DNA from: Theropithecus gelada | Taxonomy: Eukaryota; Chordata; Mammalia; Primates; Cercopithecidae | Length of the DNA stretch: 64,000 nt | Reading direction: 5' to 3' | NCBI RefSeq assembly: GCF_003255815.1 | Contig: NC_037670.1 | Location: 53,469,171-53,533,170 of the forward strand | Shown: positions 47,736 to 60,089 of the stretch, in pieces | Layout of the letters: each line of letters begins with the position of its first letter | How positions within the stretch are numbered: the stretch's first letter is position 1 | Translations under genes and position numbers: made by a program | The notes under the pieces: model-generated | Seen by the model: only the letters and a program-made list of their open reading frames with translations | What the model was told of the DNA's origin: nothing | Database searches by the model: none

Positions 47736-48040
47736 GTGCAGGTCCGGCCCCTTCCTCGCATGTCCCATGATGCTACTCAGCCAAAACACAACGTTCGTTC
47801 TCTCGTGGATCTGCCGGGCCAGTGTCCGCTTTTCCATTTCATTTGCCTGTAGGTGCTGAGAGAGACGCAATAGGTTTTCTTTCTGGGGGCAGCCAGGCAC
47901 AGCCCAGGGAGCGCTCTACGCCTCGGGACCCAGATGCTGACCCTGCCTGCCCTCAGATTAGCTATATGTCTTTGATAAGGGTGTATGAGTCATCCAGCCT
48001 CAGAGATCCCCACTCTGTACCTTTGTTCAAATGCAATTGC

Positions 48041-48334
48041 TTTTTTTTTCTTTTGAGACAGTCTCACTCTGTCACCCAAGTTGGAGTGCAGTGGCACAAT
48101 CTCGGCTCACAGCAACCTTCGTCTCCAGGATTCAAGTGATTCTCCTGCCTCAGCCTCCTGAGGAGCTGGGATTATAGGCACCCGCCACCATGCCTGGCTA
48201 ATTTTTGTATTTGTAGTAGAGACAGGGTTTCACCATGTTGGCCAGGCTGGTCTCGAACTCCTGACCTCAGGTGATCCGCCCGCCTCAGCCTCCCAAAGTG
48301 TTGGGACTACAGACGTGAGCCACCACGCCTGGTC
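48041..48334 (-). repeat. AluS-like, antisense
   Basis: T-run, gagacagtctcactctg to caccacgcctggtc. Confidence 0.92.
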
Positions 48335-48368
48335 TAATCACATTTTTTAATACTATTAGAAAGCCAGG

Positions 48369-48840
48369 TGTGTCTGGGCATGGTGGCTTATGCCTGTAAT
48401 CCTAGCACTTTGGGAGGCTGAGGCTGAGGATCACCTGGGCCTGGGAGATCCAGGTTGCAGTAAGCCATGATCACACCACTGTACTCAGCCTGGGCAACAA
48501 AGCAAGATCCTGTCTCTCTCTTTTTTTTTTTAATTTGAGACAGAGTTTCGCTCTTGTTGCCCAGGCTGGAATGCAGTGGCCCAATCTTGGCTCACCACAA
48601 CCTCCTCCTTCCAGGTTCAAGCAATTCTCCTGCCTCAGCCTCCCCAATAGCTGAGATTACAGGCATGCACCTCCACGCCTGGCTAATTCTGTATTTTTAG
48701 TAGAGACGGGGTTTCTCCATGGTGGTCAGGCTGGCCTCGAACTCCTGACCTCAGGTGATCCAACCACCTTAGCCTCCTGAAGTACTGGAATTACAGGTGT
48801 GAGCTGCCATGCCCTGCTGAGATCCTGTCTCTTATTTAAA
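48369..48840. repeat. Antisense Alu inserted into the tail of a sense Alu monomer
   Basis: A diverged sense monomer (48369-48517) is followed by a full antisense Alu (48518-48819). The insertion duplicated agatcctgtctct (48505-48517 and 48820-48832). Confidence 0.88.
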
Positions 48841-49471
48841 AAAAGTATAAAGTGTTAAACAGGTGGCATATTGTACTATGCAATATTATAAACACAGTGA
48901 CTGGGGCACACCTCAGATGTTGATGTTTTGCTGTGGCTCACAGACTATCACGGAAGCATCTCCATGGCATAGTTCTTCTCACCCACTGCAGCTTGAACCT
49001 CGCCTGTGGCCCACCTCTGAGCCCTCTGAGGCCCAGAGCAGAGCTGTGTCTCCAGCAGAGCAGGCATTCAGTTAATAAGCATTTATTGCTGAATGAATCA
49101 CTATCATTAGAGAAAGGAACAAATGAACGTAGGGTAAAGCCAACCACAGAGAGCACAGACCTTGTGACTCCATTTACATGAAGGCCAGGAATACCCACAG
49201 TGAATGGAAGTTTCCAGGTTTGCCTGTTGGTGGAGAGGTATAAACAGGGAAGATGCTTGAGAGCGCCTCACAGGTGCTAAACATGCTCTGTCTCTCCACG
49301 TGGACGGTGGTTATATGCACAATCATAAAGCATCATTCTGCCACTTAAGATTAGCATAGCTTGTGCATTTGATTATCCTCAATTTTAAAAACCTCATCAT
49401 TATCAATGAGGCCACTTCTCTGGATAACCAGAATGTAACTGAGTGCTAGACTGCAGCCTGTGTCTTGTTTC

Positions 49472-49598
49472 TTAAATAGAGACGGGGTTTCGCCATGTTG
49501 GCCAGGCTGGTCTCGAACCCCAGGACTCAAGTGATCCTCCCACCTCAGCCTCCCAAAGTGCTGAGATTACAGGAGTGAGCCACGCACGGCACCTGGCC
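49472..49598 (-). repeat. Partial Alu, antisense
   Basis: Only the left-arm part is present, from gagacggggtttcgcc to gcacctggcc. Confidence 0.85.
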
Positions 49599-49889
49599 TA
49601 TGGCCTGTTTTGATCCCACGGAGCATCTACCAGAGCTGTAGCTGAGCCCAAGCACGTGGTCACTTCTCTGATATCGCCACTACCACTGGGCCAGACCTCC
49701 TCCTGAGCCCAGCTCATTCGTTGGAGGTTTTCCCATCAACTGGGTCTTCTCTTTTTGGAAAGGCAGATCCCTGATGAGCTATTCTTTAAAAAAAAGGAGC
49801 TGGCTACATTAGCCCTGTTGGCCAAGGAGCTAGGCAGAGTAGGTTCCTGACCCCGGCCACAAGTCCCACCATCCTTGTGCCAAAGGGGT

Positions 49890-50250
49890 TAAAAAAACCA
49901 GGCACCTAAAATGCCTCCCTATTTGCTTCTATAATGTTAAGCAATTCATCCCTCCAAGAAAGGATTTATTTTTTTCTGTATAAATTCACTTCTAACAAGT
50001 GTTCGTAAATCAGATTTTATTCCTGTGGGATTTACAATGTATGAATGGCGTGTCATTTTCCCGAGTTAATGCTATTACAGAATCCTGTGTCTGGCGCATA
50101 GAAAATCTCCCTGCTTTTCACTCTCCTCCTCCATCTGGAAAACAGACTTGAAAACGCAGATCTGACCTGCAGCTTCCCATGCTCAGCTGCACCCTGCAGT
50201 ATTAACTTAACATCATAATTGAAGCCTGGAAAAAATAATACTTATCTACC
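49890..50250. other. Candidate conserved non-coding block (AT-rich, repeat-free)
   Basis: 360 bp without recognisable repeats, including gagttaatgctatt and gtattaacttaacatcataa. Lies about 1.5 kb upstream of the first tail exon. Function inferred from composition only. Confidence 0.3.
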
Positions 50251-50944
50251 AGAATGTCTCCCGTCCTGCTCACTAGACATTGCAAAACTTAAACCTCCGC
50301 GGTGACAGCCTCACTCGACACCCCTTCCTGCGTGCGCTCCTTATCCTCCCATCCTCATCTGAATTCCTTTCTGATCTCGGTTTCCACCTGCTCACCTCTC
50401 GTCATCCCAAATCCCCTCTCCCAGGCAAGCCCATCTTTCATTTCCTGCTCTGTGTTCTTCCGTTACACACAGATAGAGCGTTAAGGTTTAAGGCACGTCA
50501 AAGGGGGGCCAGGTCCCAGCAGAGAGGAGACTCTTGGGGTTTAGAAATGCCAACACACTTAGCAAATACCTGCCAAGCCCCTGGTATATGTGTAGGTGCT
50601 GTCCTGGGGGCTGGCGGGGCACCGGGGAGCATGGTGGACTTAAGGCTGTACCTCAAAGTAAATATGTGTGAGAAACAGAGGTCACTTTATGTGGTCAGGG
50701 AGGTCCTCTTTGGTCTCAGGGCATTTGAGCTGTGATCTGCAGGAAGGGTTAAGAAGCCCGGAAAATACTGGAAGAAGGAGCTTCCAGCAAGAGGGAGAGC
50801 CCCGAGAGAGAAACCCGTGTTAGGGAGGGGCTGAGGGCTGGAAGATGACGTGGGGTTTGGCAGGGTGGACAGACCAGGCCAAGCCTGGGGACGGCTCGGA
50901 GGCCTTGGACTTTCCTGCAGGATGAGATGGCAAAATCTAGTGGA

Positions 50945-51420
50945 ATTTTTTTTTATGTTGTTTGGTTTTCAAAACTTTATTCGTTTGCTCTGTTAATATA
51001 TTTTAGAATATGTTTTGCTATATATTTGTAAATTTACTGTTTTTTAAAGTGTACGGTTCAGTGGTGAATGCACAGATATGTGCAGTCGTGACCACAGTCA
51101 ATTCTAGAACGTTTGTATCACCTCAAATGGAAGCCCTGTACCCTTTCTTTAGCCGTCACACTCCCATACATTTATTTCTACTTCCTGTTTTGCTAAATGA
51201 TTATGAATTTTTATTTTGGAATTTATTAAATATTTAATTTCCCTGACTTTTAAAAGGCTTATGCATTCTTGGCCAGGTACAGTGGCTCACACCTGCAGTC
51301 CCAGCGCTTTCAGAGGCCGAGGCAGAAGGATTGCTTGAGGCCAGGAGTTCGAAACCAGCCTGGGCAATGTAGTGAGACCCCATCTCTACCAAAACAAACA
51401 AACAAAAAAGTCAAAAAAAG
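50945..51420 (-). repeat. L1M 3'-end fragment interrupted by an Alu monomer
   Basis: aagtgtacggttcagtgg, gcagtcgtgaccacagtc and tctagaacgtttgtatc are the complement of an L1M 3' end. A sense Alu left monomer with a (CAAA) tail lies at 51271-51420, flanked by ttatgcattct copies. Confidence 0.7.
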
Positions 51421-51711
51421 TTTATGCATTCTGAGTCTATTTTCATAAAACAGTGGCAAGAATACTGGTATTTTGGGATCAGGCAGAACAAACACTGAAA
51501 TGTTAATATTGTCACTTGGCTCCAACATTGTGATCAATACCTAGCTTTTCTCCCCAGCTCGGCCCTCAGAGGTGCTGAAGCAGGTGTCCCCGACTCTGGG
51601 CTCTGCATGCGGCAGGACTCAGGAGCTGCCTCACTGGCCAGCTCTGGCTCAGTGCGGCTGCGGTGACCACACCAATAACACGTCTGTTGTCACTCTCCTG
51701 CTGGGCTTTAG

Positions 51712-51832
51712 GAAAGGGAATCTCCACCATGGAGGAGTCTGTGACCCGGGACAATGGAGGATTTGCTGCCCTGGAGCTCAGCAGCCGCCACCTCAATGTC
51801 AAGAGCACCTTCTCCAAGAAGAACGGGACCAG
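51712..51832 (+). CDS. SDK1: SDK1 exon: cytoplasmic tail, part 1
   Basis: The acceptor is gggctttag ending at 51711 and the donor is gtaggc at 51833. 121 nt, entering in phase 1 and leaving in phase 2. The protein is GKGISTMEESVTRDNGG, then FAALELSSRHLNVKSTFSKK and NGT, with the arginine codon split to the next exon. No enzymatic domain; this is the flexible signalling tail. Serine and threonine content is high. The asymmetric phases mean skipping would shift the frame of the tail and lose the PDZ ligand. Confidence 0.94.
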
Positions 51833-53330
51833 GTAGGCAGCCAGCGTTGTGCCGCGCCCACCCGGAGATCTGAGCTGCCAGGGTTGGGGTGACAGCCCAC
51901 GCCCACGGGCACCTCCCGCATCCCACCTTGTGGTTCCATGAAGCAAAACCTAACCCACTGCCAAGCGCGATCCCAAACCACCAGGGGCAGCCCTGAGTCT
52001 AGGAGGGACGGAGTCAGCAGAGCGGCTGGAAGTATTTTCCGGGCATCTCTGGAGATTTAGAAAGAGGGCCTCAGGTGTGTGGGAAGGACCTGGAACACCC
52101 AGGGGCTGCCAGGCGGGCCTTCCGTATCAACCGCGGGCACCTTGGATCCCAGCGTTCCTAGTTCACAGAGGTGTCATCTGGGCTGCCACAGGCCCGACTG
52201 GGTGTCCTCGAAAGCTAGCCTGGTGCTTGTTGCTGATTTCATTGTTCTTTGTATTCCAAAGTTTTCCTGTGCCGATACACATCGCCATTCCATACACGGA
52301 TGTGAGTGCAGGCAAGAAGGATTTTCACCACCAAAGCCTCCTTAGCTTATAAACCTTTTCCTAAATCCAGCAGGAAGCAAGGTTTCCCAAACAAGAGAGG
52401 AGATGACCTGGGTTTGCCTTTTTGATGTGCAGAGCGCCATCCTCTGATTTGAGAACCCTTGACCAAGGAGAAGAGCCAGGATTGGGGAGGGGTCTTGAGT
52501 GTCTGGAAGGAAAAACCTAAACACCTGAGGATGCTTCCTGGAAAACATACACCTCGGGGCCTTCCCGGGGTGCCCCAGCCTTGGGTTGGAAGAGGCTCTT
52601 CTCCCTCAACCAGACTCACCTTGGATTACACTCAGTTGCAAGGGCGTGGAAATCACACGTCATCCAGACCCAGACAGACCCCAGGGTTTCCTCTTCCCTT
52701 TATTGTTTACAAAGCTGCAGGGGCCAGCAGTGCCTGGAGATTCCCTGGGCGACCCCCGCCCTCCACTGAGTTTGGAAATCTCAGATCACTCGGATGGTGC
52801 CAAGGCACGGGCAGGCCTTTTCCCAGCCACTGACGCTCTGCCAGCCCCACAGGTGCCAGTCCAAAGCACCGCAGGCCACTACCCCACGAGGCCTTCCCTA
52901 GGGCTGAAGGTGGATGCTGGTGGTGACATCTGGTCACACCTTTCATTTCTTTTGTCTACTGGGAGGCAAGTTTTTCCTGCCATGTAATAGAAACATGAAA
53001 AAGCAACCATGTGTAGTTTCAAGGCCAGGAGGAACTTGTCACAGAGAATTTTAAAATATTATGTGCCCTGCTCCCTTGCTATAAATCTGTCTTGTTCTGA
53101 GTTCTGAGAAGAGACACACACAGCCTTGAAGCACATTGCCCAGGAATAGACAGTCGTTCAGTTTGTGAAGTCCATCTGCTTCCTAGGAAAGAGAAACATC
53201 ATTTGATGATGAGGTTGGAGGTGCTCAGCCCACAAAGACCCAAGGACAAAATAAAATTAAGATGCAAAAGAAAATGGACCCTTCCCTTAGGTTTTTAAAT
53301 AAGCCATCACCTTTTCAGTCCTAGCAATAG

Positions 53331-53707
53331 GACCCTGTATTTGTCTGTCCTCATGCTGCTAATAAAGACATACCCAAGACTGGGTAATTTATAAAGGAAA
53401 GAGATTTAATGGACTCACAGTTCCACATGGCTGGGAAGACCTCCCAATCATGGTGGAAGGCAAGGAGGAGCAAAGTCAAGTCTTACATGGTGGCAGGCAA
53501 AAAGAGAGCTTATGTAGAGGAACTCCCCTTTATAAAACCAACAGATTTTGTGAGATTTATTCACTCTCACAAGAACAGCATGGGAAAAACCTGCCCCCCA
53601 TGATTCAAGTACCTCCCACCAGGTCCCTCCCATGACACATGGGAATGATGGGAGCCACAACTCAAGATGAGATTTGGGTGGGGACACAGCCAAACCATAT
53701 CAGACCC
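53331..53707 (-). mobile_element. Solo MST-type MaLR LTR, minus strand
   Basis: LTR 53336-53702, from tgtatttgtctg to ccatatca, flanked by gaccc at 53331-53335 and 53703-53707. Close in wording to the copy at 28665-29020. Confidence 0.9.
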
Positions 53708-54469
53708 CAAATGTGATTGAAGGAAAGGATTCTCTGCTGAGAGGGGAAGTGTCTGGGCAGGGACACCTGAGATTGGTCCCGTAGCATCATCCCCCAAATA
53801 TCTTAGAAATACAGGCACAGTTGATTTATGTCTCCCCAATGCACATCTGTGCTTCCAATTTCTTTGTGGGGAAGACATCATTTTAGCTCCTTAGATAAAA
53901 AGATTTACCCAAATGTTTAGATAAGAAATGGCATCTTTCCCAAAGTAAATTACCTTTGAGATAGAGAAAGAAAGGCCCTTGGGCCTTCACTGGGCCTTTC
54001 CAGGAGAAACTGAGGCACACCCTGGGGGAGACAACACCCATGGCACAAAACCAGAGGTCTCTATCCCCTCCAGCCTTCCCAGCAGAGTCTCCACCCAAGG
54101 CCCAGTTTCCTGGCCTGTAGCCTCTCCTTGCTTGGTCACCCAGCGTTACTTCTCCCATTGAGGGATGAGAAGGCACTCCCTATGCAGCCATCATTCAGCT
54201 CTGCACTCACTCCTCGCAGCATGCTGGAGGTCCTGGATGTGGTCCCCTTGAGTGCACAGCTGCCCGTCTAACTGCACACAGGCTGCTTTCACTATCAAGT
54301 CCTTGCACACCCTTTGGAGGACTAAGAAGCACTCAATCCTGCCTGATTTGAAAACTCAACAATGTTGTACTCAGAGTTTTTCCCCAAGTTCTAAGTTCTC
54401 TGTCTGAAAAATAGAAGCTGGGCTTTTACTCAGCTCAGATAGTCTCCAGGAAGTGGGGAGCTGAAGAGG

Positions 54470-55190
54470 GTATTCATTTTCTGTTGCTGCATGACAAAAG
54501 ACCACAAGTTTAGCAGCTTAAACCAACACCTATTTAGCACCACACGGTCTCTCTTGGGCAGGTGTCTGGGCACAGCTCAGCTAGTTCCTCTGCTCATGGC
54601 CTTGCATGGGTATAATCCAGGCGTAGATGGGCTGTGTTCTCATCTGGAGGCTCAACTGGGCAAGAATCCTCTTCCAAGCTCATTCAGCCTGCTGGCAGCA
54701 TGCATTTCCTTGTGGCCGCATGACCGAGGGCCTCAGCCTCTTCTTGGCCCTCCTCTGGAGGCTGCCCTCATGTCCTTAAGGCCACTCATGGTCTCCTGCC
54801 ATGGGGTCCTCTCCAGAGGCTGCCCTCATGTCCTTGAGGCCACTCATGGTCCCCTGCCATGGGGTCCTCTCCAGAGGCTGTTCACAACATGCTGTTTGCT
54901 TCTGCGAGGCCAGCAAGAGCATCTCTGTCTCCGGTCCGCCAAGATGGGGTCTCCTATAATATCATGTGATCATGGGCGTGATGGGAGTAGCTGTCCTTCG
55001 CCCATTCCATTTAACGTAACCCAGACTTCAGTCTGCCATGTTCCACTGATTAGAGGCATGTCACAGGCCCTTCCCACACTCACAGGATGGGATGATGGGG
55101 GTTGGGGGGGCAGTGATGGAACCATCTGAGAATTCCACCAGCCAGAGAGGATGAATGCTGTCCCACCAGACAGGGAGACCAGGCCTGGTG
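54470..55190 (-). mobile_element. Old LTR-like repeat (MLT1-like, tentative), minus strand
   Basis: gtattcattttctgttgctg, gcagcttaaaccaacacc and gtgtctgggcacagctc follow the order of the old MaLR-like family also seen at 8849-9330. Includes the tandem 58-bp duplication at 54758-54873. Confidence 0.5.
54758..54873. repeat. Tandem duplication of 58 bp
   Basis: Two copies starting gaggctgccctcatgtcc, at 54758 and 54816, differ at only a few sites. A third start (gaggctg) follows at 54874. Confidence 0.9.
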
Positions 55191-55645
55191 CAAACTTCCC
55201 CAATTCCCTCTCATCTGTAGGAGACAATTCCCACTCCTTAGCATGGCAGATCAGACCGTTCCTCATGACTCCATCCTCACCTCTCTCCACACTCTCCTGC
55301 CTGCATCTGGCAAGCACCCAAGCTCCCTGGCCTCCTATCTGTCCTGACCTCAGGGTGCTCTTTGTATGTGAGTGTGTCACTGCTCCTCCTGGCACAGACC
55401 AACTCTTCCCTCATGCCTGCAGGCCTAGCACAGTCTCTATAAGTGACAGGCACAGGTACACAGAGGCTGTTGACTCACCAGATAGCCAGTGCTCAGAATT
55501 TTTTGCATCAGTTGCCAGAGTGATGTTAAAGGCTGTGGGCTTCCTCTTAGTCCAACGCAGTAAAGGCCAGATGCCAGGTTAGGAGGCCTCTGGGGGAGGG
55601 CGTCTTTTGCCCAGAGGGTAATTGCGGCATGGGTCCTCATCCCAG

Positions 55646-55775
55646 GTCCCCACCCCGGCCGAGCCCCGGCGGTCTGCACTACTCAGACGAGGACATCTGC
55701 AACAAGTACAACGGCGCCGTGCTGACCGAGAGCGTGAGCCTCAAGGAGAAGTCGGCGGACGCGTCAGAATCCGAG
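55646..55775 (+). CDS. SDK1: SDK1 exon: cytoplasmic tail, part 2
   Basis: The acceptor is tcatcccag ending at 55645 and the donor is gtcagt at 55776. 130 nt. One base completes the split arginine codon, then 43 codons: SPPRPSPGGLHYSDEDICNK, then YNGAVLTESVSLKEKSADAS and ESE. PPRPSP is a proline-rich possible SH3 site. HYSDED is an acidic, potentially phosphorylated motif also found in SDK2. The exon ends in phase 0. The remaining tail, which in sidekicks ends in a PDZ ligand, must be on an exon beyond 64000. Confidence 0.95.
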
Positions 55776-57784
55776 GTCAGTGTGGGCGCCTACTTCCGGG
55801 CAGTGATTGTCAGCCCCTACTTCTGCAGTGAGACTTCTGCCTCCTCAGGCTGTCTTGTCCTATTTGAGTCTCACAACGTCCCCACAGGCAGAGCCACGGA
55901 CAAAAGCCTTCATTTTGCAGATGGAAAAACATGAGAGAGCCCAAGTTCCACCCCACGGCCTGCTCTGGGTCCCGCAGAGCTCACAACAGCCTCAAGCAGT
56001 GTAGACACTCCAAGGCTGATTCATGGAGGAGCAGGTTCTGATTCTCAAGTCCGGGAGGCGGCAGTGAGAGATACGCAAGGCTGGCGCCCTCTGTGAGGGG
56101 TTCCTTGCAGAGCAAAGTGTGGGTGTTGCCTGGGTGCCAGCAGGCTGAGTGTCGGACGGTCGCTTACACCTGCTCCAGCTCATGTAGTCCCGGGGGAAAC
56201 TGGGCCTAGACCACCTCTTACGGATGGAGCCAGTGGGACTCAGGGAAGATCAGTAACTTGCCCCGTGTGGACTCCTGCCCCGGAAGCCCATTCTCTCTCC
56301 ATTTCACTTTCAGAGATAAACATAGGTTGCCATAAAACTTGGTGGTCTCTAGACCGCAGTTAGAGTGGCAGCGGGTGTGATCCTGCAGGGCAGATAGAAA
56401 ATGCGACCCCTTCACCAGATAGGAGCTTCCTGCTCACCCCGGACATTCACTTCCCCTGACACCCTGCCAGCCTCCCACCCTGCCCAGGGAGCTCCTGTTC
56501 TAGCTCCCTCGCTTGTGCTGAAGAAGAGGGATTTGCTCATGGCAGTTCCGGGTCACGTATCGGGCTCAGGGTGAGCCCAGACTTGGGATGTGTTCCTCTC
56601 CTCACCGAGCGGCTGGACCAGGGAGATGGCTTCCCCGAGGGAGTGTCAGCCTCCATGCTCTCCCTCCCCGACCCCAGGGCCTACCCGCCTCAGGCCTCCC
56701 CTGCGCCTGCGTGTGCAGCAGTTCAGATGTGGAGTGTATTTCTTGTGTGACGTCCTGTGCGGTGTCACCCAAAGAGACTTTAAGCAGCAAGGCAGCCATG
56801 AGGGGGCTCCAAGCAGGGGGCTCAACACACCTTCCGTACAGGGGCACCATCTCCATTTCTCATACTTACCGGCAAAAACAGCTAAAGCAGCAATTAGAGA
56901 GGTTGTCCCATCAGTCCTGAACTTTTTTCTCTCGGATATGCCAGGCCTGGAGAGGGGTGAAAACCACCAACCATTTGCTGTACACGTAGGCCTGCCCCGC
57001 CTCCTGGCACTCAGGCTCTAAATCAATATTTAATCTAAAGTAAGTCTCACCTTCATTTTAACCTGAATTCAGGCCTTATTGAGCCCCGGGGCTCTATCAA
57101 ATGGCTTGTTTTCAGTTGTGGGTTGTAGAGGAACTCCCGGCGGGAAGGGCCAGCAGGTGGGTGTGGCAAGGCCAGCTCTGCTTTGCTTCGCGTGTTCTGT
57201 TTGCAGAGGACGCTGGGTTTGCTGTCGGCACCATAGCTCTGGGCTTGGCAGAAACAGCAGGCAGCAAAGCAGATGTTCGGAAAGGGACATTTGTCTAAAA
57301 CTGAGGGGCTGTCAAGTGAAATCCTGCAAAACTGACTTGCCTTTTGTGATAAGGAAAAAGCTTATCAGAAGCTCGCTACATGTAGGAAAGCAGCACATTG
57401 CGCAGAGCAGGGCAGCCTTCGAGCAGGACAGTCTGTGTCAGTAAAGAGGTGCATCTCACGGCGCCAGCCTCGGGCCTGTCCCTGCTGCCGCTGTCAGCTG
57501 CTGCTCTTTGGAGAATCCAGACACCGTGGGGTGTCATAGCTATGGGTGGTTCCTATGCACAGAGCACTCGCTGCTGTTTCCAGCGCTCACTGTGGGCCTG
57601 GCCCAGGGTGAACGTGCACTCCTTTGCCGCCCACCCCAGCCCCAGGAGGTGGGGCTGTCTCCTTATTGGTCAGAGGCTGAGGTTGTCCAGCAGGCGGCTG
57701 TTGAAGCTGACATCCAGCCAGACCCCCATGTCTCCAGAGCTCAGTGTACCCCTCCCCTCCCCATCGGTCTCCTCCAGCCCCACA

Positions 57785-59190
57785 CAAGAGGTGCATACCT
57801 AAATACAACACACACACCTAAATACACATGCACACATATGTACACATACACACGTGCACACATACATATACCTACACACCTGAATACATGCTGACATGCA
57901 TAAACACATGCATACCTAAATACAGCACACACCTAAATACACATGCACACATATGTACACATACATGCACACACATATACCTATACACCTGAGTATTTGC
58001 ACACATGCATACATACATGCATACCTAAATACAACACACACACCTAAATACACATATGCAAACATATGTACACATACATGCGTACACACACACCTACACA
58101 CCTGGATATATGCACACACATGCATACACACATGCATACCTAAATACAACACACACCTAAATATACATGCATACATATGTATACATATGCACATGCACAC
58201 ACATATACCTATACACCTGAATATATGCACACATGCATACCTAAATACACCTAAATACGTGCACACATATGTACACATACATGTGCACACATACATATAC
58301 CTACACACCTGAATACATGCTCACACATGCATACCTAAATATAACACACACCTAAATACACATGCACACGTATGTACACATACATATGCACACCCATATA
58401 CCTATACACCTGAATATATGCACACAAGCATACACGCATACATACCTAAATACAACACACCTAAATACACACATACATACATATGTACACATCCACACAT
58501 GCACACAGACACCTGCACACCTGAATATATGCACACACATGCATACACACACATATACCTAAATACAACACACACCTAAATACACACATGCACACATATG
58601 TACACATACAGACATGCACACACATACATATACCAACATACCTGAATACATGCTCACACATGCATACACACATGCATACCTAAATACAACACACACACCT
58701 AAATACACATGCACACATGAATATATAACCACACATAGATGCGCATACATACATATAACTACACACTGAATACATGCACGCATATACATGCACACATGTA
58801 CACACACCCACATGCACATACCTAAATATATACATACAAAAATATGCATGTACATACATATACCATATACACATACTTACATATGCCTACATACCTAAAC
58901 ACATGCACACATACATGCATGTGCAAAAACATGCACATACATATGTACTCATACACATGCATGCACATGCACACAGGCACACACCACACACATACTACAT
59001 GCTTGTGTACATATATACACAGGCATACATATCTAAATACAAGTACAAACACATGCACACAACTACACACACATACACATATATACATGCATGCATAACG
59101 CACTTATACATACCTAAATACACACATGCACACACATACACTCCTGCCCATATGCACACACACATACACATCTAAATACAAACACACAGA
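57785..59190. repeat. 1.4-kb ACAC/ACAT satellite with about 114-bp higher-order unit
   Basis: Almost entirely alternating purine-pyrimidine sequence. Landmarks such as acctaaatacaacacaca recur near 57796, 57912, 58023, 58138, 58331, 58444, 58558 and 58680, giving a unit of roughly 114 bp. The pattern decays after about 58800. His/Thr-rich or Cys/Val-rich open frames here are repeat echoes. Confidence 0.93.
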
Positions 59191-59196
59191 GGTGGC

Positions 59197-59290
59197 ATGA
59201 TGGAGGGAGGTGAGTGTGGGGAGGGAGGCAGGTGAGTGTGGAGGGGGGGGAGGTGGGTGTGGGGAGAAGGGTGAGAAGGGAGGAGAGCAG
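59197..59290. repeat. G-rich tract with G-quadruplex potential
   Basis: Many runs of three or more G, including a nine-G run near 59242-59250, separated by short spacers such as tgagtg and agg. Confidence 0.75.
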
Positions 59291-59461
59291 GACCTGGAAC
59301 CCACACTAAATGGAATTCTGCACAGAGAGTGTTGTCATCCTTATGTAATAGGCAGAAAGCCGAGGCTGAGTTTTTGAATATCTTCCCTGAGACATGCACT
59401 GATGAGCTGGACTGGGGAGGCAGACCTCAGCATCTAACTGGAAATCCCACCTTCCCACCAG

Positions 59462-59608
59462 TCCTGCTCTCAGAGCTAAGTCTCAGGCTGCGTGGCTGGG
59501 AGGCCAGGGGTCCTGCTCTCAGAGCTAAGTCTCAGGCAGCGTGGCTGGGAGGCGAGGGGTCCTGCTCTCAGAGCTAAGTCTCAGGCAGTGTGGCTGAGGT
59601 GGCGAGGG
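59462..59608. repeat. Three tandem 49-bp units
   Basis: The start tcctgctctcagagctaag occurs at 59462, 59511 and 59560, with few differences between units. Confidence 0.92.
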
Positions 59609-60089
59609 GCCCAGGAGCCAGGCCACGCTGCTCCCACATGGCAAGCCCTGTGCTGGAGGAAAGCGTTCCTGCAAATGCACCTCATGGTTCCTAGTGCCTT
59701 TTGGGTGACAGGCTGCTTCTGGAAGCTGATGAAAGGTACAGACATGCTCTCCACCTACATACAGGCAGAATTTCACGTAGGATCTGGGAAGACTCCCCAG
59801 AAATTTCTTACAAACCCCACCACCTAGCGTCCCATGGAGTCCCAGCCAGGAATCCCCACACCTGGACCATCCTGTGCCCCTGAGGTTGTTGGGCGGGTAA
59901 AGCGTGGCCTCCCTTGTCTGTAGAGCTCTTTGCTGTGTAACCTTCCTGCATCCTGCTTTTGAAGCTTATGAATTTGGGGGATTTTAAGACACTCCATATT
60001 CATGGGATCCCAACAGAGGGAACTGGGGACTTAGATCATTTGAGAAGTGCCAGCTCACATGGTAACATTCACTTTGAACCACTATTTGA

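Larger units (their letters stand above)
47736..51711. other. SDK1: 4.0-kb intron between transmembrane and first tail exon
   Basis: Alu cluster 48041-48832, a partial Alu at 49472-49598, an AT-rich unique block 49890-50250, and an L1M fragment with an inserted Alu monomer (50945-51420). The acceptor is gctgggctttag. Confidence 0.82.
51833..55645. other. SDK1: 3.8-kb intron within the cytoplasmic tail
   Basis: GC-rich unique sequence, a solo MaLR LTR (53336-53702), and an LTR-like remnant containing a 58-bp tandem duplication (54470-55190). The acceptor is tcatcccag at 55645. Confidence 0.82.

Noticed and set aside
57916..58308. Cys/Val/Tyr-rich minus-strand frames that look membrane-like
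   Set aside because: Complement of ACAC/ACAT repeats; composition explained by tgtgtatg periodicity.
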